Positions 32,298 to 45,690 are shown, numbered from the stretch's first letter. The stretch is DNA of 64,000 nt from Akebia trifoliata (GCA_017979445.1 CM030719.1:25535996-25599995); one strand, 5' to 3'. Numbers and translations are program-made. The notes: generated by a model from the letters alone, not told the origin.

Positions 32298-35200
32298 ATG
32301 GGTTTCACTTCGTTTGTTGGAAGAGTTCTCTTTGCATCTTTGTTCATCCTATCCGCGTGGCAAGAGTAAGATCTTCTAGTTCAGATCTGATTATTGTTTC
32401 TTTCAATCTTTCGAAATTTCAGTTTTTTCTGTATCAGATTTATAAATTTGGTTTTTTTAGTAATCATTTTGGATTCTTTGGTTGTTGGTGTTCAGATCTG
32501 ATCTCTTGAATACTTTCGTCTGATTTTTTTTTTATTGTTTGAGTTGATTTCTTTTTGGATCTCTCTGATTAGTAGTGTTTTTCTATTGTTTGGTTTGATT
32601 TCTTTTTGGATCTCTCTGATTAGTAGTGTTTGGACCTTTTTGAGTACTTGTGATTTAGTTAATTTGTGTTCTCTGCTTACAATTTGATGTATATCTTTGT
32701 TATAATCATTCTAACTTGTTTGTTATAATTCTTCTTTGTTTGATTGTTCTTCCAGTACTTTGAATGTGAAATCTGTGATCCATTGATTTATTTTAATAAG
32801 GATTTTAAGTTTTTTGATGTTTTGATTCATATAGAATAGAATATCTCCATATATTGTTGTAGATGTGATCGTGTTCATTAGGTCTTATATAATGTGTATC
32901 CAGATGATGGATCAAGAAATGGTTTGAAAAATTACGGAGCAGGTGACCCTGAAAATTGTCTAAATCTTATAAGCGACAATTGGGTACGATTTTGTATTTC
33001 GGATGGAAGCAAAATTGAGGTTGAGAGTGAGGGGAGAGGGAGTGTGCTTGAGGAAAAAGAGTGTTGTAGGGAGCTAGATATCTCTTAGAGATGCTATTTT
33101 TAAGTGGGGGTGTTTTATTTATGGGAGAGAGACAAACATGAGTTAGTGATGGGTAAAAAGGCAAGAATGTCGGATGGTGCTGTCATTTCAAAAGGTGGTC
33201 CAATGGCAAAGTTGTACCTCCAAGGTGGAATCTAGACACTTTTTGGAGAATTGAGGCTATGCAGATCTATGTTTGTCATCCCATGCCTCATTAAAAGTTT
33301 ATTTGGTGCGACACCACCACCTACTATGAGATGAGGAATCATTTTTGGATTTCTCAAAGGTTTTATGTGAGCTACCTCATTATGTCATAGTAGGACAAGG
33401 TGACCTTTTGCACCAAAGCTTCAAGAGTGAGTTAGCTGGAAGGAAAATGTGCTCATTGTTTGACGTGGGATAAGGACTCATTTGAGTCTTTTTTTTATGG
33501 TGAATCCAAATGGTATCTTCCTAGTATTGGTTCCCGATCCATTATTGGTGACGTGTAGTGTGAAAAATGTAATCGACATCAGCCATGGGTTGTAGTACTT
33601 AGGAGATAGTTAGGCCATGAATGTATGGATGTCTATGTAACTATTTGACATGGCATATTAGTGACCCATGCTACACCAACTTGTTGATATGGAAGTAGTT
33701 GTTTGTTCCCATGGATGTGTATAATGAGGCATATTTCATTTAATCCATGGTCAATCTTGATGCTTTAAAGGGTTTAGTGGTCTAATCTTTGGGGCAAATC
33801 CCTGTCAAGAAGCAAAAAAAATCTGAACCCTTAAAATAAGATTCGATGGTGAGATCAGGTCTCCAATCTAATCTATGTGGATGAAGAAAGACATTATTTC
33901 ATTAATCTATCCCCGCATTCGGAATGGAATTTGATCAAGCAAAAAAGGGAATCGTTGAATAATGGTGCCAAAATGGTTATTGTTCACTAATCAAGCCCTG
34001 AAACCAAAGTGAACAATCAAGCGGGTTACCATTGAAGAATGACATCGGGAACACTGTGTTGATGCCAAATGAAATGAACGAAATGACAGCCTATTCATCT
34101 GGTTGATACATTGAGAAGCCTTCGGCTTTGTCCTCAATCATGTTCAAGAACAGTATCTCGAAGCAACTCTATTTTCAAAGTCACTGAAAACTAAAGTCTC
34201 AGTCTATAGGAGAAGTTTAAATGCAAAATACCTTTACCATGGGGTGTTCTTGGACTATTGGATCCCCATAACACATCCTATCCCGGCTTTTTCTCTTTGA
34301 AATATATTATACTTATCAAAAAAAAAAAAAATTATGTTTAAGAATCATACAAAACACCTTACAAGAGGACCCCAAAAATGAAAATAAAAAATTGCATAAA
34401 ATAATTAAATCAACTCTAATACATGTAATACCAAATTTTCCTTCCTCTATTATTAGGTCCTAGATCAGTTCATATGAAATTGCATCACATTCTCTATGGT
34501 GGGGAATCATAGGCTTGTAAAGGAGCGGCTATTACAACTTCATTATAGGGGGTAAAATTGATTAATAATGATGAATTGTGATATCCTAAATCATTTGTGA
34601 CCATCTTGTTTGGCATATTGTAGAATTTAGCTTTCCTTGGATGAGGGTCTAGCCATACAAGACGAAGATGTAGCAGAGGCTTTAATAATGAGGTATAGGA
34701 ATTTGGCCCGGATTTATGGTGGCACCTTTGGTGATCCTAGAGTAGAGACAATTGCATTTTGTAATACTACTTTCATTTGCCTTATTATCAGAGCCATAGC
34801 ACCTAATAAATAGGGATTAAATGGGAATCATTAGAACTGTCATTATCTCAACTACATTTAGGGTCTTTGGGTGAAAATGATTGTTAATATGTATAAATCA
34901 CTGCTCACAAACAAAACATTTATCATATCAAGTTCTCAGGCAAATCCAGCATGCGTTTCTCACATGAATACTTATCAAATTAGTCATTGGAAACAACAAT
35001 ATTGACACCTTTTAGAACTATACAATGGAGAAGCAGAGGAAAAAAAAGAACAGACGGCCATTTTATAGGAAGAACGGCATGTATGAAATTGTGTGACTGG
35101 ATCCACCATTTTGTTTGCTCTACTATTACCATGGGTACCATTCATTTTTTTTTTTTTAAATAAGGTTGGTATATTCTTGCACAAATTTAGCATACGGTGT

Positions 35201-37005
35201 TTTGTTTACAAGAAGTTAAGCAATCAAAAGGCATGGTTCAATAATAATCCTTAGCATAGACACAAAATTCGACAAATTTTGTTGCCAAATCGTAAAAATT
35301 CGAAGAACAATGGGTCAGCCGATATAACCGGCGATTGATCGGTTGATTCGGTAATTCGCCGAATAAATCTGTTATTCACCAATTATACCCCATTATTTGG
35401 TTGCTACAAAATCCCCATTTCGCACACCATCTAAAAAAAATCCTCTGTTTATGGACGAAATTACATAACTGACCTTGTCAGTTGTCATACTCAAATTGTG
35501 ACAAGGACTTCTTTTTTAAAGCATACATAGTACGTTGTAAAATCATTCCATCCTAACAATAATACTAAGCTGACTAAGAATAGACACTCAATTGAGTGAT
35601 TTTCCTATCTTAGTCCCCTCACCACTACGAATTGTCAAATTCAAATCATTGAAATCAAGGATTGACGTTGATGAAATTTACCATGGATATCCATGATATG
35701 AATCCTCCATCCAACTCATTGGTCAAAAAGAAATCCTTGATTGATAAAGTATATTTGCCCCTTTATATTATTGTACAAGAGTAAGTAATAGTCCAATTCC
35801 AATCTTTTGAAAATTACTAAAACGGCAGAGATACTTCTAATAACAACATTGTTATTTTAGTTTATTTTTAAAGTGAACAAGGTTAGTTTCTAGTACATTC
35901 AAACTTGAATACACCTAAACTTATGTGTTTCAACTTGATTTGATTGGTAAACTGTAGTTTTCTAATCAAAATAATAAAAGATAAAATAGCTCTATGGTTG
36001 CTTCTTCACCAATCAAAATAATAAAAGATAAAATAGCTCTATGGTTGCTTCCATTAACTTTTGCTCCTGATGATACTTTTAAAATTGAGTGATGTGTAGA
36101 TTTTCCTCTAAGAACCAAAACAGAGGTGAGGGTTTAGTTTCCTGACCATCTATGATCTTTTGCTGCTCTAAAGTTAAAAAGGAAAAAATCCATACCAAGT
36201 GGGGATGCATTTTATATAAATCCCATGTGGTCTGGTTTATGTTGGTTGAGTAAGGTTCATAGTGAGTAACATTGTATTGATATGGTGTTTTTGTGCTCAG
36301 GTTCAATGAATTTGGAGTTGATGGTGGACCTGCAGCAAAGGCCTTCGGACCCAAGTACGATGTTTTCACCAAGCATGTAACCTCTTATACTGGGTTAGAG
36401 GTTCCAGCGGTCGAAGTAAGAAATACCCCCGATCTTATATTCTTATATCCTCCTTCGGGTCATTCGACTCATATTCTTGGCCTATCTAATTTAGGATTTT
36501 TTTTTGGCAGATTAAACATTTGGTTCTGGCTTCTATCGCCTTAAAGGGTATTGGAGGTTTTCTGTTCATCTTTGGCAGCTCTTTGGGAGCGTATCTCTTG
36601 GTTTGTATTTTGTGTTTCTATTTTCACTACTATGAATTACTTGATGGAAATTGGCTTATTGCCGACTTTTAATCTGTTGTTGTTTTGTAGCTTCTCCATT
36701 TGGCATTTATCACTCCAATTGTGTACGACTTCTACAACTATGAAATTGAGAAACCACAATTTATTACACTTTTTGTCAAGTTCACGCAGGTTTGTTTTAC
36801 TGTTTGTGTTCATCATTTTTTTTTTGTGTGTGTGTTGGGGGAGGGGGGGTTATATGTCCTTTTGAAATCTTAACGTATTACATTGAAATTTTGTTGGCAG
36901 AGTTTGGCACTTTTCGGTGCATTGCTCTTCTTCCTAGAGATGAAGTGCACAATCCTCATGAGACAACCCAAGAAGAAAACTACTACTAAAGCAAAGACAA
37001 ATTAG
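32298..37005 (+). CDS. HR-like lesion-inducer family membrane protein
   Basis: Five exons encode 158 residues: 32298-32365, 36301-36415, 36511-36600, 36691-36789 and 36901-37005. All introns are GT-AG and all phases join without a stop. The protein starts MGFTSFVGRVLFASLFILSA, a hydrophobic first segment, and continues with SAWQEFNEFG, the second segment LKGIGGFLFIFGSSLGAYLL (about residues 73-92), PIVYDFYNYE, and the last segment ALFGALLFFLEM, ending in a lysine-rich tail. This matches the plant HR-like lesion-inducing (HRLI) family in length and order. Family members are linked by overexpression to cell-death lesions; the biochemical role is not established. The first intron is 3.9 kb while the others are about 100 bp. 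The structure looks intact. Confidence 0.93.
32366..36300 (+). other. Intron 1 of the lesion-inducer gene (3.9 kb)
   Basis: Donor A/GTAAGA and acceptor TGCTCAG/G. It contains a LINE- or SINE-type tail (TTATACTTATCAAAAAAA at about 34310-34332) and a 41-bp direct repeat, and no convincing coding sequence. Intron size probably reflects transposon insertion. Confidence 0.75.
35964..36051. repeat. Direct repeat, 41 bp, period 47
   Basis: 35964-36004 and 36011-36051 are identical (AATCAAAATAATAAAAGATA...), separated by 6 bp. It lies in intron 1 of the lesion-inducer gene. Confidence 0.9.
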
Positions 37006-38518
37006 ATCTAAGATGTTGTGCCTCGAGAAGACGGTCAGAGAGGAGGTAGCGATTATTCTTGGGTGTGTTCTACTATGTCTGGGGTGTCAGCCAACTGTTG
37101 TGTAATGCAGGATGATCAAGGATGACTGACATTCTCTACCTGTTTTGTGCGGTGTTGTATCGGTGTTTCTGTTCTGTTTTGATAGGATTTATTTCTACAT
37201 TTTTAAAATTATAAACAGTTGTGAACTGCAGTTCATAGTCTAAACTTTAAAGTACATTGTGGCTTGAGCTCATTTTTTGTATTTGTTCGTGTACTTGCCA
37301 TGTGTGAGATCCAGATCATCAACATTAGGTGATAAGCATAATTTTTTGAATATAAGTTACTTCAGAATCCAGGAAGATCTAGATTATAAAAAAAAAAAAA
37401 GATCCATTATTTTCACCTTCTGAAGGCAGCCATGAATTTTCGATGTCAGTTTACATCCATAGTTTGAAATTTGGATAGACTGGAACTTTTTCGTGTAGTT
37501 ATCAATTTATACCATTGTGGCAGAGCTGAGTATTTTGGGGGTGGAGAGTTTAGGCTGCTTCTTTGAGACTCTCGGGACTGGGTTTGTAGAAAGGTTTAGC
37601 TCAGTTGGAGTGATTGTCGAGATAGTCATATTCAAGTTTTATTTATCAAAAAAAAAAAAAAATTGACAACTATAGAGAAAGGTCTAGCTTACTTGGAGGA
37701 GTGATTAACTGAAATGGTTATATTCAAGTTCGGTCTAGACATTCCAACACATTCAATGTTTCATGGTTGATATATCTTTGAAATTGTAATGTCTGGGTTG
37801 AAATATTCTACTATGATGGTATGAAATTTGGATTTCAAGATTTTATATCTTTGTCGAGCGGATGGTTAGAAACTTAGCCAAGACTGAAACCTCCTGGATT
37901 GCAGTTTCCCCTTGAAGAGGGTTATATCTAATCAATTTAAAAATGCAGAGCATCTCAAATATTCACCAAAACTCAAAAGGGTTATATCTAAATCACCTTG
38001 AAGATTTAGTTGTTGTGCCTTTTCCAAATTTACTTTGAAGAGCATGGAATCTGGCTTTGTCAAGTTGCCATATCAAAGTTACCCTTGCTGTTCAAATCAA
38101 GACAATCAGTGTCTTTCTATGAGATTTGGCCCTATAAGATGTCTTAACACATGTCAGAATCTTTCAATGGTATTTACCCTTTGTAAAACTTCTCAAGTAC
38201 GTACGTGTTGCTGCCTTACATCATCAATGATAGAGTGTTCAGGGGTGTGTGCAACCATCATTTTGACTCCCTGATCTTTTTATTTTTCATTTTTCATTGA
38301 AATTGATTAATGGGTATTATGAGATGAACTCAACCAATACACCAAAAGTACCTAAGTGTTAATAGTGCAAAAAAAGGTTTTTGAGTCCTTAACACTGTGG
38401 GGTCATAAGGTCCCCAAGTTGCCTTTTTCACGGACCCTGATGACTTACACTTTGGTATCCTTCTCTTTGGACACAAAAAGATATGAAAGAACATGCATTA
38501 CTAAAGAGACTTCTTAAA
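37006..38518. other. 3' flank of the lesion-inducer gene; SINE-like piece
   Basis: The 3' UTR probably extends to about 37260. No other gene is seen before the TIR element at 38526. Confidence 0.5.
37585..37662 (+). mobile_element. SINE-like piece with A-tail
   Basis: TAGCTCAGTTGG (37597-37608) is a perfect pol III A box, ATTCAAGTTTT is B-box-like, and a run of about 15 A ends the unit at 37662. A related head without tail follows at 37680-37740. No tRNA cloverleaf can be drawn, so it is not a tRNA gene. Confidence 0.5.
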
Positions 38519-38525
38519 ATAGCTA

Positions 38526-38913
38526 AGAGAAATTTTATTGACATGCCAAGAAACTCCGAGGCGGTTGGGCTACAGTCCAAAAAAATTTGGACACTCCTCT
38601 TTGTCTTCTCTGGTGATTTGACACGTCGGAAATCGACCTTGAATCTCCGGCACCTCCTCTTCCTCCCCTCTTTATTTTTCTCCTCTTCCGATCTCTCTCT
38701 TCCTCTCTGCTTTTTTTCTTCTTTTCCTCCTACTCCACCGATCTCTCTCCCTCTCTGTTTTTCTTCTTCTCCTCACCTGAACCATCAGAATGGTTGGAGG
38801 ATGAGAGGTGTGCTCTTTGACATGGAGTGCCCACAACAATTTTTCAATTTTTAGAAGTACCACCTAAAACTCAGGGCCCTTAGAGTTCCTTGGCGTGTCA
38901 ATAAAATTTCCCT
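38526..38913. mobile_element. Non-autonomous TIR element, 388 bp
   Basis: The left end AGAGAAATTTTATTGACATG pairs with the right end, which read inverted is AGGGAAATTTTATTGACACG. ATAGCTA flanks it at 38519-38525 and 38914-38920. The centre is a long CT-rich tract (38640-38775) with no real coding potential. A 7-bp duplication does not settle the superfamily. Confidence 0.7.
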
Positions 38914-39484
38914 ATAGCTAACTGACAGAGTCATCTTAAAACACCATTTGACAAAATGCTTAATAGAAATTTAGAGTGCTCAAGACTCAAGTGTCCCTTT
39001 CATGTTTAATTTTGGATCAATATCTTTCATTGATGTAATACTGTCAGTTTATGTTTCAGAGAGGAAAAATTTTGTATACAAGAGACTTGGACAAGATTTG
39101 GTTCAAGTTGGTGGAGAAGATAGATAGACTTGTTATTGAGACCATAAAACATTTGTATACACTAAAAGACAATTTTGGAACTCATTAAAGAAACACATTG
39201 CAGGTTAATTGGTCTTTTGCACACAAAGGATTCAATATCTATCTAGTGAAGAGACCAGAAAATTTATAGATGAACTTGTTCATTTAAGAACATTGATAAT
39301 CTATTGTTTTCCCATCTTTTCATAGGATTTAGACTACCTAAACATCTTAAATATTCAAAACATTTGATGTCATATATTACCAATACATCCCTGCTTTGTA
39401 TGAACAAAATTTCAGTAAATAAAACAGAGAATTAAAAATCCACCCATATTTACACAAAAATTAATGTAAAAGAAGAAGGAAGAA

Positions 39485-42400
39485 TCATCTAAAAAGCATT
39501 TTGAGCTCTTCGATCCTAGCCGTTCGAACTTCTTCATCAGTTAGGGCTCCTGCTATCATGCGTTGCTTCCTTGCCTGAACCTGTTGCATCCGCTCTTCCA
39601 CCGTTTCCTGCATTACATCTTCCTCATTATATGATTTCTTGAAGATTGGATTATGAAAATAAACTTATTTCAATTTCTCTAGACTAACTAAATGAAAGAA
39701 ACAAGATTACCTTGACAATGAATCTTCTGACATTAACTGTTCGTTTCTGTCCAATTCGGTGAATCCGCATTATTGCTTGCTCCTCAACCGCAGGATTCCA
39801 CCATGGATCCTATTTATTGAAAAAAAAATTGTAAAATAAACAAATTATCTAAAGAACATTTCAAAGACTAACACAAAAGCATTGATCAATCTTTTTAAAG
39901 TGCAAAATTGTGAAAAATTACCATTAGAAATACGTTAGAGGCCGCAGTCAAATTCAACCCCACACCTCCTGCTTTCAACGACATTAACAACACCTGCATC
40001 AAGAAATGCAACAATAAATATCAAATAAAATTTTCATAATTTGACACAAATTAGCAATATAAGATTTACAAGAAATTATAACAGAATCCATTAAGTATGG
40101 GCTAGTAGGTACCATTTTCTCATTAGAATCACTAAACTCCTTCAACACCACCTCTCTATTTTTTTGTGACAATTTTCCATCAAACCTCAAGAAATCAATA
40201 CCTCTTCTCATCAAAGGGATCTGCAACAGATCAAAGAATGAAGTCCACTGGCTAAAAATAATGCTCTTTTCACGAGTACCCGATCGACGCAGACTCTCCA
40301 AACAATCCAAGAGTTTTGAAACTTTGGATGACTCTTTCCAATTGTTCACAACATCAACACGGAATCGGTTATCTGATGGGCATGTAATCAGATCATTTTT
40401 CTTCAATTGTTGCCTACAAATCGGGCAAATCCCACCCGATGAGCTTCTCCAGCTAGAGAGGAGGCACTCCCTACACATTCGGTGTGCACACGGTGTGAGT
40501 ACGGGATCATCGGCAGACTCTAGGCAGATTGGGCACTCTGTGTTTTCACCCCGACGGATGCCATCAACAACTTCTTCAACATATGCTCGAGTAGGGGCTG
40601 TTTGGCTTGGGTTGATGGAATTCGAGTTGGTTTCAAGGAATCTCCTTGCGAGTTTGTTCAAGTCAGCATATTGTTGAGAATCACCTCGGCTGCAGATTTG
40701 CACACCAAAGATAATCAAGAAATGTGAAACTTATCATACAAGAAAAAGTTGGCCGAAAATAGACTTTTAATCACCTCATGACAAGGAATGGATGGTTGCA
40801 ACACTGCCTTAATCGAAGTAGTAGTTCAAGAATGGATGCATAATTGTGGAGAACTTTGCCTTGCGCCACAAACTGGTCAAATTGGACCTGTTTTACTCTC
40901 ACAAAAATAGTAAGCAGGCTCTCATTAGTAATAGGCCTTCAAAAACAGATTTGGCGAACAACAAATTGAAATGAGGCTGTTTTCATAATTTGCATGTTGA
41001 CTCTCAGTACCACAACACAAAAACAAATAGAAAGACTGCTTTTGTGACAATTTTGATGAAAACACACCTTTGACTTCTTGAAGAGAGCGTCATAGAAATC
41101 ACGTTCAGCTTCCGATTGTCTGCATTCGATGACTTGGATGTCTGCTGGAGGAAGAACTAGTATGGGCCTGATTTACATATATAGAATGTCATAAAAAATA
41201 AAAATAAAAAATAAAACAAAGGGGGTGAGGGAGTAGGAAAAAAAAAAGAAAGAAAACCCACCTTCCTTCTTTGTCTTTTGTATCCTTTGTTCTCCTAAGC
41301 ATCAATGGCCTTAGAATAGCCTTAATCAGTCTCAGCCCTCTTGCATCACCGTTTTCATAAGGCTTTTGTATCAATTTTTGCCACCTAAAAAACAGGGCTG
41401 AATAAGACAATTGAAGAGGAGAGAAAAAAAGATTTTCCCCTCCAAAATTCCCTTTTGTTGAATTTATTGAATCTGCATGTTTTCTTGGCAAATAATGAAT
41501 AAGATGTAATAGTTACTCTTTAGAGTTGTTTTGGGTGCATACCAAGCCCAGTTGCACCACGGTTCGACATGTAAGAAACAAAGAAGGCTGTAGACATCTT
41601 CCAAATTATTCTGCAACCATTAGAGAGCTTTAAGGATAATTGGATAAAGATGCCCAAGAAGTTTTTTCAATCAGAGAAGGCCTTGGTATACCCATAGTAT
41701 TTTTCTCTTATGACACTCACAAAAACAAGAAATAAGAGAAAAAATCATATGAACCTGAAGAGGGGTACCCGTAAGACACCATCGGCAGTGTGAGGACAGT
41801 GCAAAGGCTGCCTGAGCCACTTGAGTTTTTGAGGCCTTAATGGTATGTGCTTCATCAAGTACTACTCGAAACCACTCTATTCTGTGAAAAATGCTTTTAT
41901 CTGGGTCCTGGACAAAAATACACCAAATTATATTATAACTTGGAAGGATGAAGACAACCAAAAAAATAAACAATAGGATAAAGCCCAAGATTTGGGTTCT
42001 TACATATTTATATGCTGCAGATAAGACTCCATATGTTGTCAAGACTACATCATGCTCTGAAAGAGAATTGGGATCATTGCTTCTGTCCATACCATAGTGC
42101 ACAAATACTTGAAGAGTTCCCGGCTTGGAATGGGCTTCGAGTTCATCCTGTGTTTTATAAAATTGTTCAATTATAAATCCATATAATGAGAAGTGTGGCA
42201 AGAAACAATTTTTTTTTTAATGAAAATTACTTTATGTAGCTAATCATAAGTGTCTTTAAACTTCTTAAAGCATCATGGGTTATACAAAAATGTTTAAAAT
42301 GGGGAAAGAACAAGATTGTAGAAATCAAGATTGAAAAAGAAAGAGAACTGCTATTGGCACCCCAATGTTTACTTATAACATCCCAATTTATTAAAACATA

Positions 42401-42987
42401 CTCTTCAAACACTACAAAGGTTTGGCTCAAATTATAATCTTGGCATTACAAAACATCATAACACTAGTTCAAACAATTTTAGTAGTTGTTTACCATTATG
42501 ATTAGGCTCATATAAAATCCTGAACCAAAAAAAATAGAAATCTAGCAAAAAAAATAAGAGAGCTTCTATCGGCACCCCACCTTTTACTTGTTCAACCATT
42601 CACTTATTTTCTTTATTTTAAATTGGGGTGTAATAAGTAATAGTTGGGTTGCCAATAGCAACTCTCGAAAGAAAATTTAGTCTTAAGTTTTTCTTCCTTT
42701 ATGTTATCGTTCTTGGAACAAGCAAGGAAAGTTACCTTCCACTGTCCTAACAAAGCCATTGGACAGACAATAAGAGTGCCACCTTTAGCAGTTGGAGGGG
42801 TGGTTTTGGTTTGAGAGTCCTTTTTCATTTGCCTCACTTTTTCAAAATCTTCATCCTCACATTCCTTGATGGCTTCATCATCAGGAATTCCCTTCCCTAA
42901 TTTTGCAAGTATTAGAGCAATTGTCATGACAGTCTTCCCAAGACCCATTGCATCCGCTAAAATCTGTGCCAATAAATTCTCAATTAG

Positions 42988-43033
<46 letters not shown>

Positions 43034-45521
43034 AGAGTGTTGAACAAATTTATACTGAGATGAATAAGTATGTAAAATAGAAACTCACTCCTCCTCTAGC
43101 CATTTGTGTCGCACTTGGGAATCGAGTAGTAGCTTCCCCAGAGAAGAGGTTAACGTACACTGCCGAAGCTCTCCTGCCCAAAAGCAAGAAGTTCCATCAA
43201 ATTACATGTTTTGAAAGAAATTTCAACTTGGTCAATGTGTGTTGTTCTTGGGTGTAAATAGAATTTTTTTTTGTTTTTTCATTTTTCAAATTGCGTACTT
43301 ATCGGTAATATGGTATGCCTCCCAGCATGGATGAAGAGTTTTTGCTGCTTCTTCTACATCAATTCCGTTCTCTGATTCCGACATCCAGTAGAGAGCTTGT
43401 TTTTGGTATGGGTGCAAAACACACGTAAGTGTGCTTGGGGGATCCATCTCCTGTACAATTTTGGAAAAAAAAAACAAGAGAATGGTTTATGGTTTGAATT
43501 CATCAGAAGGAAAATGGAGAAATACAATGTGGTTGCTTCTTCATTTTTTACCCCCAAGTTGTATACATCAGCAGCTCCAACAAGCTTATTCAAAGTTGAT
43601 TCTGAGACAGCTTGTTCTCCACTGTTCTGTTCAGGATATTGTTGATGAACTTTTCTCCGTTTCACGAGAGACGACATCATTGGTTCGGCCTCATCTGAAT
43701 CTTCCTGATTTTATCAACGAAAACAATGGCATTGGAACTTCATACGAATCCAAAAACCCATACGTATACTCATAAAGATGTACATAAAGCACAAATAAAT
43801 AAACAGATAATACAATGAAAATGAGGGCTCTAATAAATGAATCGATTATGTTTCAAGTGGTTTGAGGATTATTGGAGGAAACTTAAGGCATTGATGCAAG
43901 AATTCAAATAATTGAAATTTTACAACCATAGAAAGATTCATCTACTTATGAGATTGGGAAATACAGAAAGATGAAACTAAATAAGATCATTGTATAGGCC
44001 ATACTTGTAGATTTAGTGAACGCTTTCGTGTGTCAAGTTCCTCTGGAGTGAATTCAGCCTGTTTGAAGCAAAGGAAAGAAACAACAGAAGTACCCATTTA
44101 GTATGTGTTTGAGTTCACCTTGTAAGCTTAAAACTAATCACCATAAGAGGGGAACACTGGGAAGTAAAAACACACCTTCTTAAATGGCGTAATTTTCAGC
44201 AATTTGAATAGAGTGGGCAGCGGATGAACGACGGAATCCAAGTACGATGGAGGGGATAACTTCCATGAGTACTTGTCCACCTCAGTGAAAATTGAGTGAT
44301 GAATATAAAAGCTGCAGAAACAGATGAACAGCACTTCTACTTTAGCAGATCAAAATTCAAGGTTTAAAATATCGTATGGCGGTACAATAATTTTTGGGTC
44401 AATGAAACAAGTCGTAGACCAATACATATTGACCGATACATTCCAATATTTTAAACCATGATCAAAATCTCTTGGAAATTGAATTGGCTATAAGCTACCT
44501 ACCAAAAAAATTTAAAATTTCACAAAAAGTTCTTTTTTACCTTGCATACAAATGGATCTCTTGCATTAATCGAAGCTCTTGCGGAGCTGCAACATACCGA
44601 CCACGAACTTTCACCTTCGAAGAACTTACAAGGGGAATGATGCATTTTGTCCACTCTAATGGCAGCCTCCCAATCTGAAAGAAAAATAAGATAAATACAA
44701 ATAATCAATAAAATGAGGCAAAAAATCAGAAAAATTAAATTTGGGCATTTCAGATTTAACAAAATACTGGCAAAAAACGAAAAACCCATATCTTAGAAGA
44801 ACAAGTAGAGTTCATAACAAACCTCCCCAGATCGTTTCGTTGAAAAGCGAACGATTTTTGTTGCTGCAGTGGTAGGAAATGTAAAATGAACAATCTCACT
44901 GAAGTCCAATTTCTTTCTTCGACACGTAGAAAGCCCTACAACAGTACTTCTTCCCACCAACAACCAATCAGGTTCATCGGGAAACTCTCCATCCTCAAAC
45001 GGATTTGAACAACGCTGTAATCTTTCAAGTTCTTGCTTCGGATCCACTTGTTTTCTCAGATGATCATAAGGATGAAAACGGGAGTTTGTCGAACTAATTA
45101 AATCATTGCCATCGACTACATCCGCGGACTCTTTTTTCTTTTTCAACGGCTGAAATTGATCTAAATCATCCGATTCTTCCTTCACCCGGACATTCTTTTC
45201 GATACCCATTTCAGATTCCTCTTCCTTTACTTTGATCTTCGGCTTCAAATCAATGAATGGGTCAGAACCAGAAGAAATTTCTTCAACCATCTCTTGCTTT
45301 ATTTCGGTAGAAATCCGGGTTCCTGTACTGGTGACCGTCCGCTTTACTGTTACAGATGGGGTCAGCAACCCGGGTGTATCGAGAAGGATATTAATGGCTG
45401 AATCTGTGTTGTTTCCTGAGAGAGAAAGGGCTCGAAGAATTTCGGGTTCTGTTATGTCGTTGCCGAGAATCGATCGAATCTTTTGGATCTTTTCGTCTTC
45501 TGTAATAATCGGTGCCTCCAT
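39485..45521 (-). CDS. RAD5: RAD5/HLTF-type SNF2 helicase and RING E3 ubiquitin ligase
   Basis: Eighteen exons give about 1070 residues, all GT-AG with compatible phases: 45521-44823, 44674-44541, 44311-44176, 44058-44005, 43704-43552, 43450-43299, 43173-43089, 42963-42736, 42147-42004, 41907-41755, 41610-41543, 41384-41262, 41167-41068, 40887-40775, 40689-40113, 39993-39922, 39809-39711, 39607-39485. Domains: UBA-like N-terminus (8-47), lysine/glutamate-rich linker, HIRAN (about 185-290), SNF2 ATPase with DAMGLGKT (475-482) and DEAH (613-616), C3HC4 RING (CPIC at 833 to CPIC at 869), and C-terminal helicase with HRIGQ (about 1015). Known RAD5/HLTF proteins extend ubiquitin chains on PCNA and remodel stalled forks in error-free damage tolerance. 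Orthology to plant RAD5A versus RAD5B is not settled here; the acidic VKEE-rich N-terminus leans towards the RAD5B type. No break was found. Confidence 0.94.
42337..42400. mobile_element. Partial MITE, GCCACACCA-related, in RAD5 intron 8
   Basis: CTATTGGCACCCCAATGTTTACTTATAACATCCCAATT resembles, in outline, one arm of the element at 42557 and of those at 14370 and 59034. The other arm is missing. Confidence 0.45.
42557..42666. mobile_element. MITE, GCCACACCA-related, in RAD5 intron 8
   Basis: AGAGAGCTTCTATCGGCACC on the left pairs with TTGCCAATAGCAACTCTC on the right. The right half has TTGGGGTGTAATAAGTAATAG. The element lies wholly in the intron between exons 8 and 9 and should be spliced out. 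Confidence 0.6.
42988..43030. repeat. AT microsatellite in RAD5 intron 7
   Basis: About 20 AT units in the 125-bp intron between exons 7 and 8. It is a likely length polymorphism. Confidence 0.9.
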
Positions 45522-45637
45522 TGAAGCTGTAGAGAGATTTAGTGAAGAAAGGTTTGATCAAGAGATGAAGAAGAGAAGAGAAGAGAGAGTATGAGAGAGA
45601 AACGTTAGAGGGGTAAATTATATGGAGTTAAAAAATT

Positions 45638-45648
45638 ATGGCGCGAAG
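45638..45648. promoter_or_regulatory. E2F-like site, proximal
   Basis: ATGGCGCGAAG, with the core GGCGCGAA, about 115 bp upstream of the RAD5-like start codon. Confidence 0.5.
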
Positions 45649-45690
45649 GATGAACGCTACAAGATGGGTTTACTGCGGGAAAAGAGAAAT

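Noticed and set aside
32894..33088. 64-codon frame in the lesion-inducer intron
   Set aside because: Lies within the long first intron, with no domain and no matching splice phase to the real exons.
37597..37608. Perfect tRNA A-box
   Set aside because: No acceptor stem or anticodon arm can be drawn, and an A-tail follows; it is a SINE-like piece, not a tRNA gene.
38483..38854. 123-codon plus frame and 63-codon minus frame with basic or serine-rich sequence
   Set aside because: Both come from the CT-rich core of the TIR element.
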